Of a DNA stretch of 64,000 bases, positions 7,997 through 16,291 are shown in pieces. Each line of letters starts with the position of its first letter. Position 1 is the first letter of the stretch. The DNA comes from Pseudomonas sp. B21-023 (GTDB lineage Bacteria; Pseudomonadota; Gammaproteobacteria; Pseudomonadales; Pseudomonadaceae), in contig NZ_CP087190.1 in the NCBI RefSeq assembly GCF_024749165.1, forward strand, positions 2,391,501 through 2,455,500. Direction: 5' to 3'. The notes beneath the pieces are model-generated. The model had not been told where the DNA came from. It saw only the letters and a program-made list of their open reading frames with translations, and ran no database searches. Both the position numbers and the translations under genes were made by a program.

Positions 7997-8808
7997 CCAA
8001 CCCGCAACCAGATCGCCGAGGCGTCGTCGCTCATCTTGAAGCGCGGATAGCGCAGGCAGGCCGCATCGTCGTGCTCGATGCCGCGCAACGTGCGCGCCAG
8101 GTCATCGAGGCCATGAGCCAGCAGGCGCTCGATGAAACCGGCCGGGTCGTAGGCCCGGTAGGTGTCGAACAGCGCCGCGAAACCGTCGCTCATCAACAGG
8201 ATATCGTCGCCTCGGGCCACTGGAGCGCGACTGTAGAGCGTCCCTTCCCGGGACAACTGGGCATCGATGCCTAGCACGGCCCGGGGGCGTTCACGGGCTA
8301 CCCGTCGGTCAGCCAGCACAGCTGGGGTGCGCACGCCATGGGCGCCGGTGCCGGGGCCAAGTGCCGTAGCCTCGGCACGCTCGGCCTCGCGGTCGGGCTC
8401 CGGGGTGAGGAAGTGAATTCCGCGCGCGCTGCGGTGCAGCACCACGCAGTCGGCCAGGTGCGCGCAGACCAGCTCTTCGCCTTCCAGCGCCACGGCGGCA
8501 AAGGCGGCACGTGGCAACTCCCAGGTGGCCACGGGCTCACGCTGGCGGTCTTGCAGATAGGCCTGGGCGATCGAGTCGAAGACTGACGCGCAGACCTGCC
8601 GCAGCGGCCCCGACGCCATGGCGAAGGCACGCTGGGCCGTGGCCGAGAGCCAGGCCGCGCCGCCGCGCTCACCCAGCAGGCCTGGGGCGCCGAGGTCGGT
8701 GGCGCCGTCGATCACCCAGGCATGACGGTCGGCACTGCCGAGGCGGTCGTCATTGGGCACATCGGTCTTGCCGGCCAGGCTCAGGGACTGGATCAGGTCG
8801 AAATGCAT
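7993..8808 (-). CDS. PP2C-family protein phosphatase-like protein
   Basis: The 271-residue protein resembles PP2C/SpoIIE-type metal-dependent Ser/Thr phosphatases. It shows an early acidic motif (NDDR), VIDGATDLG (the family DG motif that binds metal), HLADCVVLH, ILLMSDGFAALFD and a final HDDAACLRY/SDDAS region with further acidic ligands. The start at 8808 is supported by GGAG seven bases upstream; an upstream in-frame ATG adds 16 non-conserved residues. The usual bacterial partner, a Ser/Thr kinase, is absent here. The substrate is unknown. Confidence 0.75.
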   Translation of the reverse strand: MHFDLIQSLSLAGKTDVPNDDRLGSADRHAWVIDGATDLGAPGLLGERGGAAWLSATAQRAFAMASGPLRQVCASVFDSIAQAYLQDRQREPVATWELPRAAFAAVALEGEELVCAHLADCVVLHRSARGIHFLTPEPDREAERAEATALGPGTGAHGVRTPAVLADRRVARERPRAVLGIDAQLSREGTLYSRAPVARGDDILLMSDGFAALFDTYRAYDPAGFIERLLAHGLDDLARTLRGIEHDDAACLRYPRFKMSDDASAIWLRVG

Positions 8809-8869
8809 GGAGAACTCCGGATCGATGGGGTGCGACAACCTTGAACGCTGGGCCACCGAGCGTCAAATA

Positions 8870-9475
8870 TCAGGGCGTGGGTGGGCGGTCCCAGCAGTCG
8901 CTGTCCAGGGCGCAGACGCCGTACTGCCGGTCCATCTGCGCCATGCGCTGCAGGTGGGCGTCGATGATGTCGCGGTTTACTTCGCTGTCGATGATGTAGC
9001 GGCTGTAACGATCGATCAGGCGGAGCTTCCAGTCCTCGCGAGTGGCTGCGTCCAATGTGTTGGGCGCGTTGGCCAGGCGTTGCAGAGTGAGGTCGTCGAC
9101 GCGCTTGAGCTGATCGGTGAAGGTGGCGATGTAAAGGGCACGCTGCGCTTCCTTGTGGCGCAGGGTGTCGGCATCGAAAGCATCGAGGTTACGTTGCCAT
9201 TGCGTCCAGTAGGCGTCCGGCAGCTGAAGGTCGCGCTTCTGGCGCAGCTTGGCGACGACCTGCGCATTGCTCTGGCGCGGTGCTGGTTGGCGGTTCTGGC
9301 TGGCCAGCGGATCCCGGGCGAGCGCCTGGGCGATCCAGGCATTGCGCGCCTCGCTGTCCGGCAGAACCGGGCCCAGTGGCGGGGCGTTGTCGGTGGTGGC
9401 GCGAGGCAGGCCATTGCAGCCTGTGAGTGACAGGAACAGCGACAGGATCAGCAGGGCCGGGAGGTTGTAACGCAA
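8870..9475 (-). CDS. Putative lipoprotein, unknown function
   Basis: The 201-residue protein starts with a hydrophobic signal and a lipobox (LSLTGCNG), so it is predicted to be lipid-anchored at the outer or inner membrane. The start is taken as TTG at 9475 because GGAAG lies seven bases upstream and the lipobox falls about 20 residues in. A longer frame to an upstream ATG has no signal character. The mature part is helical and charged (QRNLDAFDADTLRHKEAQRA) and ends with two cysteines (GVCALDSDCW). I do not recognise the family. Confidence 0.7.
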   Translation of the reverse strand: MRYNLPALLILSLFLSLTGCNGLPRATTDNAPPLGPVLPDSEARNAWIAQALARDPLASQNRQPAPRQSNAQVVAKLRQKRDLQLPDAYWTQWQRNLDAFDADTLRHKEAQRALYIATFTDQLKRVDDLTLQRLANAPNTLDAATREDWKLRLIDRYSRYIIDSEVNRDIIDAHLQRMAQMDRQYGVCALDSDCWDRPPTP

Positions 9476-9554
9476 CTTGAATCTTCCTTGAGTAACCGCA
9501 CAATCAGGGCGGATGCACGAGAGGTATCGGCGCTTGCGCGGCTGACTTGAGCGC

Positions 9555-10046
9555 TCAACCGAGGTGCTTGGCCATTTCCGTGGTAGGCGCCCAGCCCATG
9601 CCGGCGTAGACCGGGCGGCCCACCTCGGTGGCATGCAGGACGGCAAAGCCCAGGCCGCGCCGGGTGAACTCTGCCTCGGCCAGACGCATCAGTTTCGACG
9701 CCAGCCCCCGGCGGCGATGGGAAGGTTCCACGTAGACATTGAGCACATAGCCGCGCTGGTCGTGACAGGGATGCGCCGGGTGCGGCGGCCAGTCGATCGA
9801 CATCAGGCCGATGGCCGCCACCGGCTGCTCGTCATCCAGCAGCACGAACCCGTAGTAACGACCATCGGCCAGGCGTGGTTGCAGCCAGGGCCGGAAGTGT
9901 TCGGTCATGGTTTGCAGGTTTAGAGGGTCGCCACCGGCCTCCAGGAACATGGCCTCGCGTTGGGCGCAGACCATGGCCTGGTCGCCCGGCAGCAAGCGGC
10001 GCAGGACCAGCCCGGGAAAATCGCTGGTGGTGGGCAGTTCGTTCAT
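9555..10046 (-). CDS. GNAT family N-acetyltransferase
   Basis: The 163-residue protein carries the GNAT acetyl-CoA loop in YVEPSHRRRGLASKLM and the C-terminal segment GRPVYAGMGWAPTTEMAKHL, a layout common in stand-alone Pseudomonas acetyltransferases. The start at 10046 follows GGGAGCTGCC, a good ribosome-binding site. Longer frames upstream run into repeat sequence and are not supported. The substrate is unknown. Confidence 0.88.
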   Translation of the reverse strand: MNELPTTSDFPGLVLRRLLPGDQAMVCAQREAMFLEAGGDPLNLQTMTEHFRPWLQPRLADGRYYGFVLLDDEQPVAAIGLMSIDWPPHPAHPCHDQRGYVLNVYVEPSHRRRGLASKLMRLAEAEFTRRGLGFAVLHATEVGRPVYAGMGWAPTTEMAKHLG

Positions 10047-10163
10047 GGCAGCTCCCTTGGTTACAGCCTTCGATCCTAGGCGTGGCGGACAATTGCCGTT
10101 AGACACAGATGGCGAGCAAACCCGGCATACAGCACCCTTGTTGCTGTCTGCGTTTATTTCAAA

Positions 10164-10263
10164 GTGTTCGCCACGAAGGCTTCTGCGCCTATGAAATCGA
10201 GCGCCGCCCGCGCGGCGCTCGATTTCATAGGCGCTGTAAGGGTTGCGGCGGGCACCTGGAGGC
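10164..10263. repeat. Palindromic repeat (22-bp perfect stem) with conserved flanks
   Basis: Bases 10185-10206 and 10213-10234 are perfect reverse complements around CCCGCG; the arm begins GCGCCTATGAAATCGAGCGC. The flanks (GCCACGAAGGCTTCT to the left, AAGGGTTGCGGCGGGCACC to the right) match those of the large inverted repeat at 46492-46813. The element ends where a truncated VOC gene begins. The upstream interval 10047-10163 holds nothing else that I can support. Confidence 0.8.
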
Positions 10264-10506
10264 CTGCTCTTCACCGAGCAGGACCTGTGGCGGCAAGCGC
10301 CAGGTTGCGCCGGCACCTTCTACCTGGTGATCGAGGACGTCGAGGGTTACTACGCCAAAGTCCGTGAGCAGGCGGACATCGCCTGGCCATTGCAGGACAC
10401 GGCCTATGGCTCGCGTGAATTCGGTGTGCGCGATTGCAACGGCTACTACCTGGCGTTCAGCCAGCGCCACGCTGACGCCGTGCAAGCCGCACGGGTCGCC
10501 TCCTGA
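10264..10506 (+). pseudogene. VOC (glyoxalase-fold) protein remnant, N-terminus missing
   Basis: About 80 codons remain of a vicinal-oxygen-chelate protein: GTFYLVIEDVEGYYAKVREQ, WPLQDTAYGSREFGVRDCNG and YLAFSQ are typical of the C-terminal half of a single-domain bleomycin-resistance/glyoxalase-like protein of about 120 residues. The N-terminal half is gone, and its place is taken by the palindromic repeat ending near 10263. In-frame ATG codons lie only inside the repeat. The remnant is probably not functional. Confidence 0.7.
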
Positions 10507-10607
10507 GCCAGGGGAGCTGACTGGTCAGCCGTTGATCGCGCTTGCCCAGGGCAGGTGGATCCGGGGACTAGACTCGTGGGCAGTGAGACCCGCCCGGGAG
10601 AGCGCCC

Positions 10608-11087
10608 ATGACCGCCAAGAACACCGTTTGCCTGTGGTACGACAACGACGCCGAGGACGCGGCGAACTTCTACGCCAGCACCTTTCCCGACAGCCGCGTG
10701 ACCGCGGTGCACAAGGCGCCCGCCGACTACCCTTCGGGCAAGGCGGGCGACGTGATCACCGTCGAGTTCACCGTGATGGGCGTGCCCTGCATCGGCCTGA
10801 ACGGCGGCAAGGCGTTCAGCCACAGCGAGGCGTTCTCGTTCCAGGTGGCGACCGACAGCCAGGAAGAGACCGACCGCTACTGGAACGCCATCGTCGGCAA
10901 TGGTGGCAGTGAAAGTGTCTGTGGCTGGTGCAAGGACAAATGGGGCCTGTCCTGGCAGATCAGTCCACGGATACTCACCGAGGCCGTTGCCAGCGCCGAT
11001 CGCGGCGTGGCGAAGCGGGCGTTCGAGGCGATGCTGCAGATGGGCAGGATCGATATCGCCGCCATCGAGAAAGCCATCAAGGGCTGA
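10608..11087 (+). CDS. VOC family protein (PhnB-like)
   Basis: The 159-residue protein belongs to the PhnB/3-demethylubiquinone methyltransferase-like branch of the glyoxalase superfamily. It starts with NTVCLWYDNDAEDAANFYAS, has VEFTVMGVPCIGLNGG in the middle and CGWCKDKWGLSWQISPR, which is characteristic of this branch, near residue 105. The C-terminal helices (AKRAFEAMLQMGRIDIAAIEKA) are also typical. No substrate can be assigned. The upstream VOC remnant is a different subfamily, not a duplicate. Confidence 0.88.
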   Translation: MTAKNTVCLWYDNDAEDAANFYASTFPDSRVTAVHKAPADYPSGKAGDVITVEFTVMGVPCIGLNGGKAFSHSEAFSFQVATDSQEETDRYWNAIVGNGGSESVCGWCKDKWGLSWQISPRILTEAVASADRGVAKRAFEAMLQMGRIDIAAIEKAIKG

Positions 11088-11100
11088 ACCGAGGGGCGCC

Positions 11101-11787
11101 TCAGTGCACGCGCTTGCGTTCGCTGACGCATGCCCTCGCTTGCTCGGCCAGCGTATCCAACCGTGCGTCGCGCAGCCGTTCGGCCTCGACCATCGTCGCC
11201 TCGCCCTGCTGCTTGAGCAGGTAGGCATGGATCTGCCGCACCTCGACGGTCTGGTAGATCGGCGCGATGTCCAGTCGCCCGATCAGTGCGTCGCTGGCCT
11301 TGCCGGTACTGCTCATCAATACCTGCGGCCCGGCGCTGGCGACTACCTGCAGGCCCATGTTCTCGAACCACGGCACTTGCTGGGCAAAGGCGCTCAGCTC
11401 GACACAGGGATAGCGGCCACGCACGGCATCCAGCAGGCCACGGGCGATGCCTTGGCGGCGGTGGCTGGCGTCCACGGCGAGGTAGGCGAGGGCGCAGGCT
11501 TGCGGGTTGTCCTGGGCCGGCAGTACCAGGGCAAAGCCGAGCAACCGGTCCGGCGCGTCGGCATCCAGGGCGAGGGTCAGTTCGACCCGCAGGCCGCGGT
11601 TGCCGTCCAGGGCCATCAGGTACTGGTGCACCTCCAGGCCGACACCATATTGGTACAGCGGGTACAGCGGGTTGTCCGGGCTGATGGCGACGCTGCTGAG
11701 CTGACCGACATGGTCGATCACCAGTTGGCGGATCTGGTTCTGGAAGGATTCGGGCGGCACGCCGTCAAGGCGGCGGAGGATGAACAT
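11101..11787 (-). CDS. GNAT family N-acetyltransferase
   Basis: The 228-residue protein has the acetyl-CoA-binding motif in YLAVDASHRRQGIARGLLDA and a following strand/helix pair (VPWFENMGLQVVASAGPQVLM). The N-terminal ~60 residues and C-terminal ~60 residues (IYQTVEVRQIHAYLLKQQGE) extend beyond the core fold. It lies downstream of argC on the same strand, separated by a hairpin terminator (11816-11841), so it probably has its own promoter. The substrate is unknown. Confidence 0.85.
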   Translation of the reverse strand: MFILRRLDGVPPESFQNQIRQLVIDHVGQLSSVAISPDNPLYPLYQYGVGLEVHQYLMALDGNRGLRVELTLALDADAPDRLLGFALVLPAQDNPQACALAYLAVDASHRRQGIARGLLDAVRGRYPCVELSAFAQQVPWFENMGLQVVASAGPQVLMSSTGKASDALIGRLDIAPIYQTVEVRQIHAYLLKQQGEATMVEAERLRDARLDTLAEQARACVSERKRVH

Positions 11788-11815
11788 CGCGGGTGGAACT
11801 CCGGCAAGGTGTGAA

Positions 11816-11841
11816 ACACCCGCCCCGGACGAGGCGGGTGT
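11816..11841 (-). terminator. Hairpin terminator downstream of argC
   Basis: ACACCCGCC (11816-11824) pairs perfectly with GGCGGGTGT (11833-11841) around an 8-base loop. On the minus strand it is followed by TTTC. It lies 18 bases after the argC stop. Confidence 0.7.
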
Positions 11842-11859
11842 CCATTCTACCCGCAGATG

Positions 11860-12789
11860 CTAGCGCAGCCCAGCCAGCATCAGGTCGAGGTTCTGCACGG
11901 CGGCGCCCGACGCGCCCTTGCCCAGGTTGTCGAACACCGCGGTCAGCAGCACCTGGCCGTGCTCGGGGTTGGCGTACAGGGCCAGGCGCAGGTCATTGCT
12001 GTCGTTCAGCGCCTGCGGATCGAGCGCCGCGGCCGCGCCATGCTGGTGCAGGGACATGACCTGCACGTGCCGGGCACCCTGGTAGTGTTGTTCCAGGCAG
12101 GCTTGCAACTGCTCGGCGCTGACGCCGGGCAGCAGGCGCAACTGCAGGGGGATGCTCAGCACGATGCCCTGGCGGTAGTCGCCGTAGCCAGGGACGAACA
12201 CCGGCCTTGCGCTGAGCCCGGCGTGTCGCTGGATCTCCGGCACATGCTTGTGGGCCAGTTCCAGGCCGTACAGCTGCAGCGTCGGCAGGTAATCATCGCT
12301 GCGCCGTTCATGGCGCTCGACGGCGGCACGGCCACCGCCGGAGTAGCCGGATATGGCATGGATGCTCAGCGGGTAGTCGGCGGGCAGCAGGCCGGCCTGG
12401 ACCAGCGGATGCAGCAGGGCGATGGCGCCGGTGGGGTAGCAGCCGGGGTTGCTGACCCGGGTGGCCGTGGCGATGCGCTCGGACTGCTCGGCGTTCAGCT
12501 CCGGCAGGCCGTAGACCCAGCCTGGAGCTGTACGGTGCGCCGAGCTTGCGTCGATCACCCGCACCGCCGGGTTGCGCAGGGTGGCCACGGCCTCGCGGGC
12601 GGCTTCGTCGGGCAGGCAGAGCAGGGCGATGTCGGCGCTGTTGATAGCCTCGCTGCGACGGGCCGGGTCCTTGCGCTCGGCCTCGGGCAGGGTTAGCAGG
12701 CGCAAGTCATCGCGGCCTTGCAGGCGGGCATGGATCTGCAGGCCGGTGGTGCCTTGGTCGCCATCGATGAAGACGAGGGGTTGGTGCAT
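11860..12789 (-). CDS. argC: N-acetyl-gamma-glutamyl-phosphate reductase (short type)
   Basis: This enzyme reduces N-acetyl-glutamyl phosphate to the semialdehyde with NADPH in arginine biosynthesis. At 309 residues it is the short, AstB-like/type-2 ArgC. It shows the dinucleotide loop [17 protein letters not shown], the active-site cysteine in [14 protein letters not shown], and the conserved [11 protein letters not shown] and HVPEIQ segments. No other arg genes are nearby, consistent with scattered arginine genes in Pseudomonas; a second ArgC elsewhere is likely. It is divergent from a LysR gene across 122 bases. Confidence 0.92.
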   Translation of the reverse strand: MHQPLVFIDGDQGTTGLQIHARLQGRDDLRLLTLPEAERKDPARRSEAINSADIALLCLPDEAAREAVATLRNPAVRVIDASSAHRTAPGWVYGLPELNAEQSERIATATRVSNPGCYPTGAIALLHPLVQAGLLPADYPLSIHAISGYSGGGRAAVERHERRSDDYLPTLQLYGLELAHKHVPEIQRHAGLSARPVFVPGYGDYRQGIVLSIPLQLRLLPGVSAEQLQACLEQHYQGARHVQVMSLHQHGAAAALDPQALNDSNDLRLALYANPEHGQVLLTAVFDNLGKGASGAAVQNLDLMLAGLR

Positions 12790-12911
12790 GTCGATTATCC
12801 GGTGACGAGGGTGATGGCTAATCCTCGCCGCTCACTGGACGAAAGAAAATTTGAATATCATGATGGCCACGTTCAGTAATCCTGAATTGATAGCCGCTCC
12901 TGCGAGATCCC

Positions 12912-13793
12912 ATGCGAGAAATCAGCCTCGACCGCCTGCGCACCCTGGTGGTGATCGCCGACTGCGCGTCCTTCGCGCAGGCTGCCCGCCAGCTCAACCT
13001 GGCGCCCCCGACCATCAGCCTGCATGTGGCCGAACTGGAGGCGCGCATCGGTGCCCCATTGCTCACCCGCACGCGCGGCCAGGTTCGCCCCACGACCGTC
13101 GGCGCGACGCTGCTGGCCCGCGCCCGGCGCCTGCTGGCCGATGCCGACCAGGCGCTGGACGAGGTGCGCCGCCAGGTCGAGGGCCTGACCGGCCGGGTGC
13201 GCCTCGGCGCCTCGACCGGCGCCATCGCCCACCTGTTGCCCCAGGCCCTGGAAACCCTGCGGGTGGACCACCCCGGGATCGACGTGCAGGTCCAGGTGCT
13301 GACCTCGCAGGCCTCCCTGGCGCGTCTGCGCGAAGGCACCCTGGACATCGGCCTGGTGGCGCTGCCGCAGGTGGCGGGCAAGGGCTTGAGGATCACGCCG
13401 TGGCGGCGCGATCCGATCATGGCCTACGTGCCCGCCGACTGGCAGCCGCCGGCGCGGGTCACCCCGGCTTGGCTGGCCGGTAGGGCGCTGATTCTCAACG
13501 ACAGCACCACCCAGCTGTCGCGGGTCACCTCGGAGTGGTTCGCCACGGCGGGGCTGTACCCCGAGCCGCGAATCGAGCTGAACTACAACGATGCGATCAA
13601 GAGCCTGGTGGCCGCCGGGTACGGCGCCACCTTGCTGCCGCAGGAAGGTGAGGTGCGTCAGCCGCAGGCGCGCATTGCCCAACGGCCGCTGCGGCCAGGT
13701 TTGTGGCGCCAGCTGGGCATCGCCTGCCGCGAAGGTGAGGTGGAGCGGGCGACCGGGCATGTACTGGAGGCACTTGGGCGGTTGCGCCAGTGA
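12912..13793 (+). CDS. LysR family transcriptional regulator
   Basis: The 293-residue protein has an N-terminal winged helix (RLRTLVVIADCASFAQAARQ, followed by a TISLHVAELEARIGAPLLTR recognition region) and a periplasmic-binding-like effector domain (about 90-290). It is transcribed divergently from argC, and by the usual LysR arrangement it may control that gene or itself. The effector is unknown. It ends 5 bases before the end of the convergent LuxR gene. Confidence 0.92.
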   Translation: MREISLDRLRTLVVIADCASFAQAARQLNLAPPTISLHVAELEARIGAPLLTRTRGQVRPTTVGATLLARARRLLADADQALDEVRRQVEGLTGRVRLGASTGAIAHLLPQALETLRVDHPGIDVQVQVLTSQASLARLREGTLDIGLVALPQVAGKGLRITPWRRDPIMAYVPADWQPPARVTPAWLAGRALILNDSTTQLSRVTSEWFATAGLYPEPRIELNYNDAIKSLVAAGYGATLLPQEGEVRQPQARIAQRPLRPGLWRQLGIACREGEVERATGHVLEALGRLRQ

Positions 13794-13798
13794 CATTT

Positions 13799-14596
13799 TC
13801 AAGGGTCCTGCGGATCGTGCCCCAACGATTGCAGAAACAATGAGAACAGCTCCGGTTGCGACGAGATGTCCAGCTTGGCGTAGAGGTGCCGGCGGTGCAC
13901 CTTGATGGTCTCCGGTGAAATGGCCAGCCGCTCGGCCATGGCTTTCGATGAATAACCGCGCAGGATAAGCCGGGCGATCTCCAGCTCGCGCTCCGACAGC
14001 ACCTTGGCACCGAACAGGCTCATGGCGTCGCGCACCTGGTGGGCCATGCCCGCCGCTGGCGCCGGGCGCAGGCTGTGCTGCTGCCAGTGCTGGGTCATCA
14101 GCGCGACCACCCACGGACATACCAGCGCCAGCAGGCCGTGGCTGGCGCTGTCGAACCGTTCGCGCCGGCCCAGCGACAGGGACAGGGCGCCGCTGTCGCC
14201 GAGCTGGACGATGAACTGCACCTCGTCCTCCAGGACATGGTCGTGGAAGTACTTGAGGTAGTACTCGCTCTGGCGGAACTGGTCCGGCGCCACTTCTTCC
14301 AGGCGATGCAGGCCATCGCCGATGCGCTCCTGGCAGGCCTGGTAGAACGGGTCGAGCTGATACAGGCCACTCAGGTACAGGGCCATGGCCTCGGGGTTGC
14401 CTTCACCCCGCGCGTCGAAAATTTCCAGTGCCCGGGGCAGCCCGGTACGGGGGTAGAACATCGCCAGGGCATTGTCGAATGCCAGCCATTGCTGCAGCAG
14501 CAGGATCAACTGGCGCCAGAAGCGCGGCTGGCCGATCTGCTCGACGGTGCGGGCAAGGCCCGCGTGGGCGCTGGCTTCGGTGAACAGGTGGTGCAT
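13799..14596 (-). CDS. LuxR family transcriptional regulator
   Basis: The 265-residue protein has an N-terminal ligand-sensing region of about 190 residues without membrane segments. A C-terminal LuxR/FixJ helix-turn-helix follows (LSERELEIARLILRGYSSKA, then ISPETIKVHRRHLYAKLDIS). It is divergent from the APC permease/aminopeptidase operon across 313 bases, so that operon is its most likely target. No quorum-signal synthase is present and the N-terminal domain does not look like an acyl-homoserine-lactone binder. Confidence 0.88.
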   Translation of the reverse strand: MHHLFTEASAHAGLARTVEQIGQPRFWRQLILLLQQWLAFDNALAMFYPRTGLPRALEIFDARGEGNPEAMALYLSGLYQLDPFYQACQERIGDGLHRLEEVAPDQFRQSEYYLKYFHDHVLEDEVQFIVQLGDSGALSLSLGRRERFDSASHGLLALVCPWVVALMTQHWQQHSLRPAPAAGMAHQVRDAMSLFGAKVLSERELEIARLILRGYSSKAMAERLAISPETIKVHRRHLYAKLDISSQPELFSLFLQSLGHDPQDP

Positions 14597-14662
14597 GGGC
14601 CCCCGTGGCTTACGCCAGTTGCAGGTCAGGTATATCGCAGATTTCCCGATCGCAATGGGTGC

Positions 14663-14736
14663 GTGGGAGCGGGCTTGCCCCGCGATGGCGTCGGATCAGG
14701 CAACCCTGAGTCATCGCGGGGCAAGCCCGCTCCCAC
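14663..14736. repeat. REP palindrome pair
   Basis: Arms 14663-14686 and 14713-14736 are exact copies of those at 1984-2066, in the same order, with a 26-base centre. It lies in the divergent interval 14597-14909, upstream of both the LuxR gene and the permease. The rest of that interval includes an A-rich stretch and AGAGGA (14896-14901), the permease ribosome-binding site. Confidence 0.9.
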
Positions 14737-14909
14737 AAGTTTCGACCTGCGATTGCGCAGTCTCGGGAGGTTTCCCGCTCCCCGTCAAGGGGCGTACCCC
14801 CTAAGGGTAATTGGCCAAAGGCTTGTCCAGGCCTACAGTCCGGCTCAGGTCCAGCGGCCGCGCGACCGGTTTTCCCCTCACAACCAATAACAATCAGAGG
14901 AAAAACGCC

Positions 14910-16274
14910 ATGAGCTCCAGCGAAGAGCCCGCAAGCGCGCTCAAGCAGCGCCTGGGTGTGTTCGACGTGGTCGCCATCACTGTTTCCGCGGTGACCCCGG
15001 CCAGTTCCGTGTTCGTCATTGCCCCGTTCGCCATCCAACAGGCCGGCAGTGGTGCGTTTCTGTCCTTCATCATGGCGGGTGCGCTGGCGTTGATGTTCGC
15101 CTGGTGCTACGCCGAACTGGGGCGCGCGCACAGCTCTGCCGGCGGCGAGTATGTGTACGCCAAGCGCGTGTTCGGCGGGCTGGCGGGCTATGCCACCTTT
15201 CTCACCGTGCTGGCCTCGATGCTGTTCATTCCGCCAGTGCTTGCAGGTGGCGCCGCCACCTACCTGAACAATGCCCTGGGCACGCGTTTCGACACCCAGA
15301 CCGTGGCGCTGGTGATCGTCGTCTCCAGCTATGCGCTGGGTATTCTCAACATCCGCCTGAATGCCTGGATCACCGGGGTGTTCCTGTTCTGCGAGGTCGC
15401 CGCGCTGCTGGTGATCGTGATTCTGGGGTTCGGCAATGCCAGCCAACCGGCGGCGAGCCTGTTGCAGCCGCAGATGCTCGAGCAAGGGGTGCTGACGGCG
15501 GCACCCTGGGCACTGGTGCTGGGCGCGGTGGGCATGGCGCTGTTCGCCTTCAATGGCTATGGTGGCGCTGTGCTGCTGGCCGAAGACATGAAGGACCGTG
15601 GCCGCACTGTGCACCGGGCGGTGCTGTGGTCACTGGCGGTGGTGGTGGCGATCGAGGTGATCCCGCTGGCCGCGCTGCTGGTCGGCGCGCCGTCGCTGCA
15701 GGCGATGCTGGCCAGCGGCGATCCGATCGGCTACCTGCTGACCGCCCATGGCAACGAGACCCTGGCGCGGCTGGTCAGCGCGGGGATCTTCCTCTCGGTG
15801 TTCAACGCCATCGTGGCCATTGTCATCCAGGTCGGCCGGGTGGTGTACAGCAGCGGGCGCGACGCGATCTGGACGCCCACGCTCAACCGTGCCTTCACCC
15901 TGATCCATCCGCGCTGGGAGTCGCCGTGGCTGGCCACGCTGTTCCTCGCCGTGCCGTCGGCCTTGCTGAGCCTGTCCGGCAGCCTGGAGGAACTGACCTC
16001 GTTCACCGTGCTGCTGTTGCTGCTGATCTACCTGGTGGTGGCCGCATGCGCCCTGTGCAGTCGGGTACTGCGCCGCGACCGAGAGCATCCGTACCGTATG
16101 CCGCTGTGGCCGTTGCCGGCGCTGCTGGCGGTCAGCGGCGCCGGCTGGCTGCTGGTGACCCTGCTGCGCGAGGCGTCCCTGCGCGACCTGTTGATCATCC
16201 TCGGGCTGCTGGCCGTGTCGGTCACGCTGTACAGCACCCACGGCCGGCTCAGCCCGACCTTCCAGAAATTGTGA
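14910..16274 (+). CDS. APC family amino acid permease
   Basis: The 454-residue inner-membrane protein has about twelve hydrophobic segments and the APC-superfamily start pattern (GVFDVVAITVSAVTPASSVF, then GGEYVYAKRVFGGLAG). The start at 14910 is set by AGAGGA nine bases upstream; an in-frame extension of 33 codons is not hydrophobic or conserved. It is followed 17 bases later by a DmpA-type aminopeptidase, and both face a LuxR gene, suggesting import of an amino acid, amide or small peptide that the aminopeptidase then processes. The substrate is not readable. Confidence 0.9.
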   Translation: MSSSEEPASALKQRLGVFDVVAITVSAVTPASSVFVIAPFAIQQAGSGAFLSFIMAGALALMFAWCYAELGRAHSSAGGEYVYAKRVFGGLAGYATFLTVLASMLFIPPVLAGGAATYLNNALGTRFDTQTVALVIVVSSYALGILNIRLNAWITGVFLFCEVAALLVIVILGFGNASQPAASLLQPQMLEQGVLTAAPWALVLGAVGMALFAFNGYGGAVLLAEDMKDRGRTVHRAVLWSLAVVVAIEVIPLAALLVGAPSLQAMLASGDPIGYLLTAHGNETLARLVSAGIFLSVFNAIVAIVIQVGRVVYSSGRDAIWTPTLNRAFTLIHPRWESPWLATLFLAVPSALLSLSGSLEELTSFTVLLLLLIYLVVAACALCSRVLRRDREHPYRMPLWPLPALLAVSGAGWLLVTLLREASLRDLLIILGLLAVSVTLYSTHGRLSPTFQKL

Positions 16275-16291
16275 GCATCCAAGGAGTACAC

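Noticed and set aside
15104..16291. In-frame extension upstream of the DmpA aminopeptidase
   Set aside because: It runs through the permease gene in another frame; the aminopeptidase has its own AAGGAG site and ATG at 16292.
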